Origin: Sialis fuliginosa
Lineage: Eukaryota; Arthropoda; Insecta; Megaloptera; Sialidae
Assembly (NCBI GenBank): GCA_961205875.1
Contig: OY540815.1
Coordinates: forward strand, 19,591,638 to 19,655,637
Direction of reading: 5' to 3'
Length of the DNA stretch: 64,000 nt
Positions 36,274 through 48,836 of this stretch are shown one piece after another (position 1 is the stretch's first letter; every line of letters starts with the position of its first letter). The notes below the pieces were generated by a model, which was not told the origin of the DNA, did no database searches, and saw only the letters and a list, made by a program, of their open reading frames with translations. A program made the translations under genes and the position numbers.

Positions 36274-36757
36274 AGGGTCGATCCAGACTATCGAGCCGGT
36301 CTCGATCCCTTCTCGTTCCAATCAAATCTTATGGTATTCATATTAAGTTTAGATCACGCTTTACTCGGTAATCAGTACTAGAATGATCGAAGACGAACTG
36401 AAGTTTTTATTTTTATTTACGCTCTAGTAAAATATTCTTCGATACTTTTCTGTATCGGAGCGAGATTGGACCGAGATCTGACCGATACCTATAGTGTGAA
36501 TTATTTCATTGTTTATTTATATTTAATTGGAAGGAGACCGACCCGAAAGCGGATCGATAGTGTAGATCAAACCTATGGGTGTAATCCATGCCAGGTTCGA
36601 TCACACTTCAGTAAAATATTCTTTGCACTATGTTGTATCAGAGCGAGATTGGATCGAAACCTGACCGATACCTATAGAATGAATTATTTCATTGTTAATA
36701 ATGTTTTACTTATATTTTATTGGAGCGAGACCGGCTCGATAGTGTGGATCGACCCTT
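36274..36757. mobile_element. TIR element with internal tandem duplication
   Basis: Ends read AGGGTCGATCCA(G/C)ACTATC in inverted orientation, extending through gagccggtctcg. Inside, 36421-36545 and 36604-36735 are diverged direct copies sharing gagcgagattgga and ctgaccgatacctata. Non-coding MITE. Confidence 0.85.
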
Positions 36758-38214
36758 ATACCAAAATCGGAAATACTTAAATCAATACTGTCTGTCTGTC
36801 ACAGCCTTCTAGCTACTGAACCGTTTGACCTAGAAAGCTGAGATTTGACGATTGAAATTTTTGGTGCTTTTCGATGAGGTAAATGGGTTACAAAAAAATG
36901 TTTTTATTCAATTTTGGCCAGTAGGGTATTAAATGAAAACTGATAATTAAAGGAATTTAAATATGATAATGCGAGATCAAACTCGTATTTGACCTATTTT
37001 TTAAAATAAATTTTATGATTAAATAAAAAATAATGAATGCATAATATAATTTATATGAACATTAAAAACATACATTTACGGAATGCTATGAATTACAATG
37101 AAGTAATACGATACAACGTGATTATATTTCACAATAAAAAAATATTCAGATAAAAAAGTTCAGGAAAATGAGAATATTTCTTCTGAAAGATGTGTTTTAT
37201 CTCTTTTTCTCTTGATTCTTTAAACAGCGTTAAATTTATATAGTCAGAGCAATTTAGACTGTGATCGAACTACGAAATTTATTGGACCATTCTGTTAAAT
37301 AAATGGAGCCAAGAAGACGAATCACGTTTAAGAGTTAACGGCTTTTGTAATATCGTTAAATTAAATATGAATATTTATTTTAGCGATGAAAATTTTAAAT
37401 ATGGCAATCTTAATACTTCAATGGATTATCGACCTAGTTAAATATATTAAAATTTTTAATTAACGTTCTCGAATTATGAATTTTCTTTATTAATATTCAA
37501 TGACTATTGATAAATAATTAATTATATTCTGTTAAAAAAACATAAATATTTTCTTTTAATAAAATAAATTATTTTTTAAAGACAATAACAGTGAACATTG
37601 AAAAATATATTAATTCCTATGTTTCTTAATTAATATACTAGCATATTTACAATGTTTTGATTTACTTGATCACAGTTGTTATTTTCTAAATTAAATAAAT
37701 AATAAATAATAAGTGTGTTCAAATCCAAGTAACTCAAAACATTGTAAATATGCTTGTATACTAATATTTATAAAAAATATTGAAGTATTTCGAAATAGAA
37801 AAAAAATGTTTATTCTGCTATTATAATTTTACTTAAGATATATATTCAATTCAAAATATACATTAATTATAATCAACATGAAGGTCTAAAATGCTTATAC
37901 AAAATTATTCTTTAGAGCTTAAATGTATTTTTAATTAAATTTTCACTTGAAATCCACTATGCTTTTAATGTTTTATAAGAATTCCTATAAATTCGTTTAT
38001 AATCGGATTTGAAACGATCGCTGGTTTTTAGTGCATAAGCAATTCTTTGAAAGAGATATTTTATTATAACACTAAATACGTAAAAGTCTTCTTTAGTGTT
38101 TATATTATTTAAAACGGAACAATATGTATATAGATATAATAAGAACAACGATTAAATTTTATTAATTGAAAAAAATTCTTTATACCTATTGTATATCTAT
38201 TAGTGAATCTATTT
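36758..38214. other. intergenic, nothing recognised
   Basis: Starts with a ctgtctgtctgtc tract in a lepidopteran-style repeat tail (36785-36900), then plain AT-rich DNA. Confidence 0.5.
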
Positions 38215-38262
38215 TTTTTCACAAAATTATTTTTTATATTTATTTATACACGTACCTAATGA

Positions 38263-39314
38263 CAGTGGCGAAGCGTGAAATTTTTAATAATGGAAGCATA
38301 TTTTGTCAATCCTCCCCTTTCTATTAACAAAAAAAACTAGTTATGAAACACCTTAAGTAAAAGCTTTTACTTTTTAAAATAAATTCTTATATATTTATGT
38401 AGTAACTAAATGATTCTACGTCTTATTTTCTAGTATTTTAGTCGATATTTGTATGACGAATTGAAGTTCACTGCAGGAAATTTCACTAAAAAATTTTGAA
38501 TTTTTGATTTCGTTAAAAGTATGTTTATTGTATAGAAAATGACGTGAAAAATTGTTTGTTTCAAACCGCAGGACTGTATCTCAAACCGTTCTCGAGATAT
38601 AGCCTCTCAAAGTTTCAGTTTTTTCGAAATTTTGAAGAAAAATGGCCCTAACTTTTGAACGTGTGGTCGGAATTGATTTTAGTTGACGGATTTGGAATCA
38701 GCGTGTCAAAATCTATCTAATGACATGAATAATATCTTAAAACTCGAAAAAAAAAATTTCGCGAAAAATCGAAAAAATTCAAAGGGGTATACCTTAAAAA
38801 AATGTCGATTTTTGGCCAAAAATTTTTTTTTGAGTTTTAAGGTATTATATATGTCATTATATAGATTTTGACACGCTGATTCCAAATCCGTCAACTAAAA
38901 TCAATTCTGACCACACGTTCAAAAGTTAGGGCCTTTTTTCTCCAAAAATTTGAAAAAACTAAAAATTTGAGAGGCTATATCTCGAGAACGGTTTGAGATA
39001 CAGACCTGCGGTTTGAAACAAACAACTTTTCACGTCATTTTCTATACAATAAACATACTTTTAACGTAATCAAAAATTCAAAATTTTTTAGTGAAATTTC
39101 CTGCAGTAAACTTCAATTCGTCATACAAATATCGACTAAAATACAAGAAAATAAGACGTAGAATCATTTAGTTACTACATAAATATATAAGAATTTATTT
39201 TAAAAAGTAAAAGCTTAAACTTAAGGTGTTTCATAACTAGTTTTTTTTGTTAATAGGAAGGGGAGGATTGACAAAATATGCTTCCATTATTAAAAATTTC
39301 ACGCCTCGCCACTG
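38263..39314. mobile_element. hAT-type foldback, copy 1 (1052 bp)
   Basis: Ends CAGTGGCGAAGCGTGAAA and, inward from the right, CAGTGGCGAGGCGTGAAA. Arms of about 480 bp pair almost completely around a loop of about 75 bp. The CAGTGGCG terminus and the target duplication of its sister at 58679 indicate a hAT-superfamily origin. The two similar 62-codon frames on opposite strands are the same palindromic sequence read twice, not genes. Confidence 0.85.
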
Positions 39315-39362
39315 TCATCAGGTACGTATATAAATAAATAAAAAAAATAATTTTGTAAAAAA

Positions 39363-39970
39363 ACTGTGTACCTAACATACATGTCAAGTTTATAAATAAC
39401 GTAAAAACGACATGCAGTTCATGTTCTACAGTAGACGTTCTATACTCTTCATATCTGTACTGTTACACCATCCATATTGTTAACCTCCTTTATTCCGTAT
39501 TGTTAATTTGGTTACCGTATCCATTTTGAGGTACACTATAATGTTTTGTCGTTTAAAAACGAAGCTTTATCGAGAGAAAATCAAACACAGTTCTATAATA
39601 ATAGCGGAAACCTCATTGATGTCGATCGACTTTATTGCATGTGTTGAATTTCATACTAACTAATGCATGGCTTACCCTAGGCGCTGGTATTCTCGTATTT
39701 GTTACTTAAATAATTGATTTTTAATTCGTCTGAACACGAAAGCAGCGTCCCAGAATTCGCCACGTGTTCAGAAACTAAATCAAACAAGTTAGAAATTTAA
39801 GCACGTGCACAGTGCATGCACATACTATATATACAATTTGTTTTTTTTTTTTTTTGTTTTCAGAGTTTAATAATTATTTAGTTGGAGTGAGTGCAAATTG
39901 AACAAGCTCTTAATCGAACTGTCAAGAATCAATACCTCAAAATAATAGGATATTTATTAATCAATAAACC
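39363..39970. other. intergenic, nothing recognised
   Basis: Moderate GC with no frame or repeat structure noted. A T15 run lies near 39841. Confidence 0.5.
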
Positions 39971-40339
39971 TAAAGGCCCTTTTAGACGGTCAGTTCAGTT
40001 CCAGTCGAACTGTCCGTTTTTCTCTCAAATAATAATGTTATATGTATTATGAATAAAGAACCAAACTTCCAGTGAAAATAACTTTTGTTTTGATTTTTTA
40101 ATGTTTTCACACAAAAAATTTATATTTTATTAAAAATGTATGAACCTTCTCCAACTCCTCCTACACTGAAACAGACAGACATAGGAATTCTAAGAACTAA
40201 AATGCAACAAATAGATCTAGCCATCCTGTCAGTTATCCGTTTCCGTTTCAGTTCTCCTGGCAGTTTTTAGTTTTTACACATCATAGGAAAAATGGAAAAT
40301 TCGACTGAAACTGAACTTATCGTCTAAAAGGGCCTTTTA
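39971..40339. mobile_element. TIR element AAAGGCCCTTTTAGACG
   Basis: Inverted ends AAAGGCCCTTTTAGACG; about 369 bp. The subterminal part also pairs partly (cagttcag / ctgaactg). No coding potential. Confidence 0.8.
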
Positions 40340-41510
40340 AAGAAGTTTTTTTATACAATGTTATTTAAATATTCAATCAAATTGAATTGAATTTATTTAA
40401 GAACTTTAAACTTATGCTTATATTAACAATATAAATTTAAGAAGTAGGTAGTCAAACTTCGATTTATGTCGTGAAACTCTAAGGAAACTATTTAATAAAA
40501 TTGATACCCACTTTCAAAGTAGTAGTTGTTATTTTTGTAAAAAACGCCATTTTATTTAGGCAAGACAAAATAACTAGATATAGTTTATAATGATCACACA
40601 TTTGTTATAAAATAATATGAATATTGTTTTCTACTAATGTATCAAACCCAAATAAAGTTCCTGTCAACGTTTTTGGTGCGCATGAAGAAAAAAAATGATT
40701 TTGTCACATTTATTTTTATTGAAAAAAAGTAATTTGATATTTAGCTGGTTAACTAGATACATCTTCCAATAAAATCTGAAAAAGTTATATTTGTAAATAA
40801 AATTTTAATAATCATGAGCTATTTTCTAACTCAACAACTTTATTTTGAATGAAACTGCATTCATAACTAAAAAAAATGTTATTTGCGTGAGTTGATACAT
40901 AAGTGCATAACAATATCCATATTTACTAAAAGAAACAAAAGTGCTAGGTACTTACTATTAAATGTTTAATGTTCTATTATTATAAATGCCAGTATTAATT
41001 AATCACTTTAATCTTATATGTAACTACAATATTGTCACAAGGAAATTAAACTGTAATTTATTTGACACTATTACAAACATTGTGCGCTGCATTCGAAGCC
41101 ACGTGCACTGAAGGGGAGGGGGGAGAGGAGAATATTGATTGATATTGTTAACATAATCCAATTGTTTAGCAAAATTGTAAGGTTTTTAATACTCGAAACT
41201 TTGTCAAGTGCAAGTAATATTTGATATTTAGAATATCCTATTGAAAATACCACTCAAAATTTTGATTGAGAATTCTGGTTTAATTAAATTTATTGTATTT
41301 TCTTCAATTAATTTCATGTTAATTTTGAAAACTGACATTTAAAACAGGAAGATTGACATTAAATAAATGCTTTACGCAACAGTTAAAAATTTACTTCTTA
41401 AAAGATTCAACTTTTGTTATGTATTCAAAAGATATTGAAAACTTTTAGATAATCGAGGGGAGAGGGTAAGTCATATCTTATGTAATAATCTTACAATTTG
41501 AGTATTTTAA
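40340..41510. other. intergenic, nothing recognised
   Basis: AT-rich; frames are short and random. Confidence 0.55.
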
Positions 41511-42004
41511 AAAGCGCTGTTATTCCGGTTTTACTGTAACCGATGTAATAAAACCGGGTGTAAAAGTTCGTGTAGATGGCGCTTTACACCTGACATAACT
41601 AATCAGGTTTAGAATAACTAAACCGGAATAGAGCCATAATAAAAATGCGTGTAAACTGCATAGACATAGTTATATCTATTAAGCCAACTTCAAAAAATAT
41701 AAGTATCTACGGAGTGTAGGAATTTCATCGTAATGCACTTCGCATTAACATTAGAAAAAACGTCGTCAGTTAAAACACCTAAGACGAAGAGATTGAAAAC
41801 AAAAGAAAGCATGATTCGTGGAACGTACAGGAGAGGAGACAAAGTATTTTTGGGATTTTTTGTTGGTACGTCATCGAACTTATAGCGTACTTCAAATTGG
41901 AATTATAATTCCAGCTGACGTTACTTATTCTCGTATGTGTAAACAGCATCACTTAAAACGGTTTAACTATATCGGTTATAGTAAAACCGGAACAACAGCG
42001 CTTT
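41511..42004. mobile_element. TIR element AAAGCGCTGTTRTTCCGG
   Basis: About 45 bp of inverted similarity at the ends, including gttccggttttact and aaccgat. Length about 494 bp. The 67-codon frame inside has no recognisable domain. Confidence 0.8.
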
Positions 42005-43018
42005 GTAGACGTACTAATTAACTGTATCTTAAAAACAGTTGCAGGTTATCTCATTCCTGACCAAACAGAAATATTTTGGTTTCCTTTTTGCTTGAGAGAA
42101 AACTATTTATTAATAACGCCGGGCACAATGTTTTTAAACATTTATATAAAATAAAGAATAAAAATAAATGATCTGATTTTTAAAATAGACCCAGTTACGG
42201 ATAACATTAATGCTAATTGAATTGATATACTTATATATAAAAATAATGAAAGGAGGAAAAGTTTTAATTAATTTTGTCGTACGGCATAGCAATGGGAAGC
42301 CATTTGAATATTTAATACAGTTATGAGTCACGGGAACTTTATTCTTCTGTGATAGCTTTGGTATTTGTTATCTTAGAGAGTGATTTTAAACTGTGGTCTT
42401 AATTAGAAAATATTGATTACATAGAATATATAAAACCAATTAAAATTTGTTTTAGATATTTATTTGTCGTAAAATTAAAAAATTTAATGACAAATATTGA
42501 AATAGTTTTCACTATAAATTACATTACTATAAGGTTTGTATTAGAGATTATGAAGTTTCGGGTTTTTTCAAAGACCTGGGACTCGAGACGTGATAATTTC
42601 ATGGCCTTTAAAAAAACAACCAACATGTTAATTAATTAAAACAAAATTAATTAAAAATATTTTTTTAACACATTTATTTATTATTTATGAAAATATATAA
42701 TCAACAACGTATATTTTATTTTTATATATTTATTTATTTTGTAAATACGAGTAAAACAATATACATAGTACAAAATTAAATTATTACTCGGTATTCCATT
42801 TTTATTGTACATTCTATATTCGACATCAAACCCCAATAAATAAAACAATGTGTTAAAAGCATTCATATCAACAACAAAACAAATTAAAACACGTATTCGA
42901 TATTTTCATTTTGTTGATTTTTCATTACAAAACGCATTGAAAAGAAAACAAAAGAGAATAAGCAACAAGTATCGGTAAAATCAATGCGTTGATGCATCAT
43001 TTACGAACAAGATTGAAA

Positions 43019-43035
43019 AACACACACACACACAA
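43019..43035 (+). repeat. CA microsatellite
   Basis: Short (ca)8 tract at the edge of the GC-richer segment 43040-43215. Confidence 0.75.
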
Positions 43036-43536
43036 CCAAGATGCACAAAAATTTGGCGTTTCGTTGAAATATTTTCATCTAAAAATACACATCGCCGTTC
43101 GCTGTAACCACGAGAATCGGTCCAGTGAACATTCCTTACATTAATAACAAGAAACGAGGAAAAGAAAATGCGAATCCGTTGGCGGCCTGTTAGCCGTGCG
43201 CGTGGGAGCCTTTCCATGATGGGATAATGAAAGAAAAGTTTAAGTATCAGTTAATAATAGGGTTATTGTTTTGTTAATACGCGGATTTTGTGTGGGTATT
43301 TAAAATTAAATTGTTAACATTTAAGGTCATGTTAAAAATGTATTCTCGTATTTTATTAAACTATGTAGACCTTTAGTTTTTAAAAATATAATTTTACCAT
43401 TGAATATTACAAATTTCTTATTTCGTTTGTCTTATGTAAGTTCCTTGACAGTTTCTACACGGAATTTGTAAACACATTTTTCTTTGAATAGCATTTCGTT
43501 TTAGGGTATCGTGTATAAAATTTTATTAATAATCAG

Positions 43537-43737
43537 TAGGGGATAATGGAGTAATCACGAACGCGGGGTAATCTCGAATTCAGTGGTTTATAAGAGAAAA
43601 GCTAATGTTCTCTCTGCACTTATCGACAGTTGGGCCTACGTCTAGTATCAGACTGTTAACTTTCAGTGTAGATCAAACTCACAGTACAAAGTAAGCTGTT
43701 TATATCATATTTACTTTTTACCCCACTCTACCCTACA
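43537..43737. mobile_element. possible small TIR element
   Basis: Left taggggataatggagtaa and, inward from the right, tagggtagagtggggtaa are similar inverted ends of a type seen in insect MITEs. The match is imperfect and the ends are uncertain. Confidence 0.3.
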
Positions 43738-45357
43738 GCTGCTTTGGTTAGTAGTTGCTTTTCGACTTGATTATTTTTTAATTGTGTTGGCGTCAAAACT
43801 TTTTTTGATACCTCTACTTCTATTTCCATTATACTGTATATTTTTAATGGTTATATTAAATATTATATAAGGTACGTTTTTCATTCATTCTTTGTTTCCA
43901 ACAAATTTAAAATTAATAGTATATCATTGAACATGCCTGTATAAATGAATAAACAGACGAACCTTTACAAAACATGCAAAAGAATTTAAACATAACATTT
44001 AACAAGCAATCAGTGCTACAAATCAAGTATTCAGGACACACGTCTGACATTTCAGGGTTGGGGATATTTTATCAAAATGATTGTTATTCGCGGTTGGCGC
44101 CACTGAAGGCTACAAAGACGGACGCCCTCGCGTCTGTCCTTGTTCACTTCCGTTTCAATCTGGCGCTTGTGGATCTGGATCTCTTCTACATACACAATTT
44201 GTCACCGCTTTTTTACGCAACAAAAGAAATATTTAACAGACATCTGTCAAAGAAGTGAGAGAGCGTCTGCTTAATTTATTTGAAAAAAGGGTTTGCGTTC
44301 GTTCGTGTTATCTTACAAATTAAAAAAGAAACAAGTACAGTGTTGAAGCAATTTGTTCTTTGACTTTATAATAAATTAAAGAAAAATGTCTCAAATAAGT
44401 TATGTTTTTTCTTAACTGTTAGTACATGTAATGTGAATTTATTTTATGGAACTTCTTTCTTTATTTCATTTATGTTTTTAAGACAACATTGTGTACTATT
44501 TATTGTACTAAACTCAAATAAAAGAAAACGGAAAATATGATATATCTTCGAGGAACAATTTCTTAATTCTAAAGCTATTATTTTTGTCTTTGTTAAAATG
44601 ACAAATATTTGTAAATAGCAAACAACCAAATCTACCCAAATATAAGAAAGCAATATATTGAAAATTTCTATATAATAATAATCAATACGTAAATAAAAGA
44701 CATGCATTTATTATAAAAAATAATTTCACAAAATATGTAAATTTAAAACCAACGAATAAGTGAAAACTTATACCATTTCTAATTTATAACAAAAATAGAT
44801 TTCAATATTGATATGCAACGAAAACATTATAATGATGTATTATTACAAACGAAATTTTTAAAAAGTTTTGAATTACTACTTTCCATATCGCTGCGATTAT
44901 CAAAACAAAATTCTGATATTACTTCATTAGGAAACGACAAAACAAAAACATACTGGAATCTTATGCGTGTGAAAATTTTAAGTTATTTTAGACATGCAAA
45001 GCATTTTCTGTGCTAACGTAATAAAGTTAGGTTTTTTCAATTACACCTATACGTTAATGAATTTATTATTTTTTATTTAATTTGATTCAGAAAAAATTTC
45101 AACTTAATTTTATATTATATTCGACTTTTTAATTTTTGCGTCCGCTATTTTTTGATTTAAATATTTTGGTACATCATATTTGTCGAAATCGCCTAAGCTA
45201 TTTTGGAGTAATTATGGAGATACAAAGAAATACAAATAAACAAATAAACAAACGAATGAATGACCATAATACATAACCCCATACTGTCCTCATTGCGTAA
45301 TTGAGTAAAAATATTACATTTTTCTCTCCAGAAATGTTGTCAGAACGTATTTATTTA

Positions 45358-45778
45358 CGATGGGCTTCAGAAGTCGTTTGTCACCGTAAAGGTCAGAATC
45401 GCTTACAAGATTCGAAAATATTCGGTTATCTTTTTCTAGGGCGGAGCTTATATAGTTACATCATTTTAAATAAAAACACAAATATACGTCCATTTCATTA
45501 ATTAATTTTATATCAAGTTTAACATATTTAAATACTAAAATTCGGAATATCAAATATTTCTTGCCACATAATTATTTAATCGCACAAATATGTATATACA
45601 TATGAGTGGGAATTATAAACGAAGAGTACTTCTTTATCTAGTAAATGAGTTTCAAAATATCTGTCTTTGTTTGGTACATCGAGAAATGATTTAAATATTA
45701 TGATAATCAAATGGGAGGAGCCTACTTAGTTAATGATAAGCGAATTTCAATGACGACCATTTCTGCATTTCACTGTAT
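45358..45778. mobile_element. TIR element TACAGTCGCCTGCA, copy 2
   Basis: The body matches 4265-4657 over most of its length (blocks around gaatcgcttacaa, atacta aaat.cggaatatcaaatatt and atctgtctttgttt). Ends are decayed, and an internal insert of roughly 70 bp near 45435-45510 is unique to this copy. Confidence 0.7.
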
Positions 45779-47333
45779 GTACATAACAATATCCAAATAT
45801 CGATACAGAAAAATTATAACAAGACGATTATTTCTGAATAACATTTTAAAAAAGATCCACAGATTAGTCCATGTAGAAATTCTACAATAAGGAGCAATAG
45901 GTTTGTGTTTGTTGTGGGTTAGAGAGAGAGAAGAAATACGAGTGTTCAATAAGCTGATATACAATACAAACAACATGCAGCGCGCTGATAAGTATTCTGA
46001 ACTAAAGACATCTGTATCGATTCTGTTTTGGAAACCAGAAGTGTATAAAGTAGGAACCCCTTCTTTATTATTATTTATATTAAACAATATTTTTTTTATT
46101 TATAAAAATTGATTCATGATTTTTAAAAATATTTTTTTATTTTTAACTACAAAATATGTCCACTTTTTAAAAATTTAATACAATTTACTTATTTATTGCA
46201 TACTAACTGACAATTTTCATATGTCTGGTGACTAAAGAAGTCCTCCTTTGTATGGGTATTTCAATACGTTATTTTCAACGATATATTCTTTTTATTGAAT
46301 TTTCAAAGAAAAATGAGGTCAACTTTATTGAACTGCTGATGGCCGTTATTCAGCTATTTCAAAGTTTTCCAAGTGTCATCGAAGATGACATTTCAAAACG
46401 TTTCTGATATATATTTTCAAAGGCTGCGAGATAGTTTTTAAGGACATTTTTCACTGATTTGTCATTTTATTTTTTGATTACAATATCATGACATTTTATC
46501 TATTTCGATAAAAAAACATATTTTTAAACTTTTTGATTTAATTATTTATACAATGATGAATATTGTCATTGTACTGTAACGAAATGGCGTGCTTTTAATA
46601 ACAGTATTACTTTTAACGGTACGCGTACTATTCTACCATTAACTAAATTTTTAAATAATCTTGTTCATAATGACATGTTCTATTTACGAGATAATTTAAG
46701 GAAAAAATATGGGACCTAATTTGAGTGAGGAACTTATTTCCAAAATTTATCTCCTCCGGTCACTACAGTTTTTGATAAAACAGAAAAAAAATATTTTTAA
46801 AAATAATTTATATGTATATTTTAATCATTTTAGAAAAAAGTGGAAGGAGCTTCTCAATTATTTAAGTACCAAAATTTTTATCAGAACAGAAACTTTAGAA
46901 TAAAAACAAAAATAAACCGCCGAGAAATGACCTACTATTGGATTTTTAATATAAAAAAAACGTATAATTCATTTTTAAGTTTTAATTATTTTTTATGTAT
47001 TAATATAAAGTAATTAATTCTTAATTATAAATCCAATCTGGTTTCTAAATATTAAGAATAAAATATATAACATATAAACGATATGAAGCTATGTAAATAT
47101 AGGGCATTCGAGAAAATGGCAAAGGACAAGTTCACGTTAATAACTATACGTGCAGTTCACAAAAGATAATACGTGTGTATGTACGTCAGGATGTAATTAA
47201 AAAGGCCTATTTAATTAAAATTCACTGGACTGGCGTTGATAAACGTGCACACGAGAAAATTGCTTATTTAAAACCACAACTGGGGTAATCTAATGATGCA
47301 GCTTGTATTAACAAATGGAAATATGAAAATACC
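45779..47333. other. intergenic, nothing recognised
   Basis: Overlapping frames on both strands at 45770-46112 have random composition. Confidence 0.5.
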
Positions 47334-47690
47334 TAAGGTACTGGCACCAGTCTTGAATATGACCACAGTAATGGCTATTTTTTAATTAATTGTGCTGAAT
47401 TAGAAATATTTGTTGATATTTGATTACTACTATTTCTGAATATTAATTTATACTGTCTTACAGCGTGATTTGATGACAATCGGTCAATAGGTGTCAAAAT
47501 TTTTAGTATAATTTATTTATTAATTATTATATTATGATAGCAACTGCTTTACATTGTTTCAAATTTGACGATTCTTTCTTTTATATCTTTTGTGTCGTAG
47601 TACTTATCATTTTGTAATAATTCGCAAGTGTCCATCACAGTGTGCTCATTACTGGTTTTATTTTATCCATTACTAGAGAAAAAACATAAA
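47334..47690 (+). mobile_element. TAAGGTACTGGCACCAGT-family MITE, 3'-truncated
   Basis: The left end and about 350 bp of body match the family. Similarity stops after the gagaaaaaacataaa block, so the right third is missing. Confidence 0.8.
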
Positions 47691-48365
47691 ATTAGTTGGA
47701 AATAAAGTATATATCTCCGATCCGAATAGCTAGACTTATGTACATATATTACGAATATTTATGGCAATTGTATTTAGTTTTTTAACTATATACTTTCTAT
47801 CAACTATATACTGAAAACTGCAATGAGTATAAATAAATAAATTACCTAAATCAATCATAGTTATTCAATAACAGCTGACGGTCCCACTAAAATATGAACA
47901 AAACCTAATCACCAATCAATCCAAAAACTAACTAGGTACATACAGTTTTATTGTAACTGAAAAACAATTAGCTTAATCAAGTTGGTCACAGTGTAATACA
48001 ACAGCGATACTAATCAAAAATACATCAGTCATCGATATAATCTCGGTAGGGTACATGTGATTTTAATTTTGGGTAGATTTCAACTAGTGATAACGCTGTG
48101 GACATGCATGTTTACGAGGTGAAACTTGTTGAAATCAAGTCAAAAGAACAAGCCATCCTCTTGGCCGGTACTATAAAGAACATTAACTAATTACAGTACC
48201 CTCACTTGTTGGATTCAACTCTTTATACTGGTCCTTTTTATTGTAGTTAATATTATTGTTTAGGTTATATTTTTTTTTTCGTTACAAAAAGAGTGAATAA
48301 AAATTAATAATATATATAGTCTATTCCAAGTAGAAAAGCCATAGAAAATTTTATTTTGGATGAAT
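47691..48365. other. intergenic, nothing recognised
   Basis: 48168 has ggccggtactataaag, possibly a single end of the CCGGTAT-type elements. Confidence 0.45.
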
Positions 48366-48627
48366 AATGTCCGGTATTATAAAGAATTTGCTTGGCTGCA
48401 AATGCAAATTAACTCCCAGCTAACGCTATCTACTAGGTATTAAATATAAATGAAAACCACTCACAGATGTAGTCAGCGACTTAAAATAAGTGTACCACAT
48501 AAAATGCATTTACATTATTATACATTTATTACCACTGTTTTAAAATATCGAGAAATTTCATAACAATTTGACACCTGGGAGCTAATTTGCATTTGCAGCC
48601 AAGAAAATCCTTTATAATAACAGGCAT
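48366..48627. mobile_element. TIR element with 55-bp ends, CCGGTATTATAAAG type
   Basis: Inverted ends share ttggctgcaaatgcaaatta and ctcccag. Length about 262 bp. The outermost bases resemble the 32078 element. Confidence 0.8.
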
Positions 48628-48643
48628 TAGAAGTGTTGTAGCC

Positions 48644-48836
48644 TTTGTACGAATTTAACGACGTGTGATTGGTGTATTTTGAAATGCCCCGCCTCAAAAC
48701 TAACTAATACATTTTAAATTTGTCAGTAGTGTTTTGTTATTAAATATCAATATGAAATAAAATAGTTTAAAATTTATCAGTTAGTTTTATGGAAGCATTT
48801 CAAAATGCACCAATCACATGTCGTTATATTTGGACA
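48644..48836. repeat. hairpin repeat, about 70-bp arms
   Basis: Arms share tgtgattggtg and attttgaaatg and continue through aaactaact. It directly follows the 48366 element but is a separate unit. Confidence 0.75.

Larger units (their letters stand above)
42005..45357. other. intergenic with two GC-richer patches
   Basis: Patches at 43040-43215 and 44060-44225 stand out in composition. Neither gives a recognisable protein. The latter contains a gacggacgc/gcgtctgtc hairpin. 45170-45270 is a repeat tail with (caaa)n. Confidence 0.5.

Noticed and set aside
38683..38894. Similar 62-codon frames (MTDLESACQN...) on both strands, repeated at 59153-59364
   Set aside because: They are the palindromic centre of the foldback read from each side; the frames agree because of symmetry, not selection.
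43974..44258. 94-codon frame, the middle part GC-rich
   Set aside because: No recognisable family, and the ends are typical AT-rich random sequence; kept only as a compositional note.
44444..44707. 87-codon minus-strand frame
   Set aside because: Tyr/Ile/Phe-rich composition expected by chance in AT-rich DNA; no start context or neighbours.
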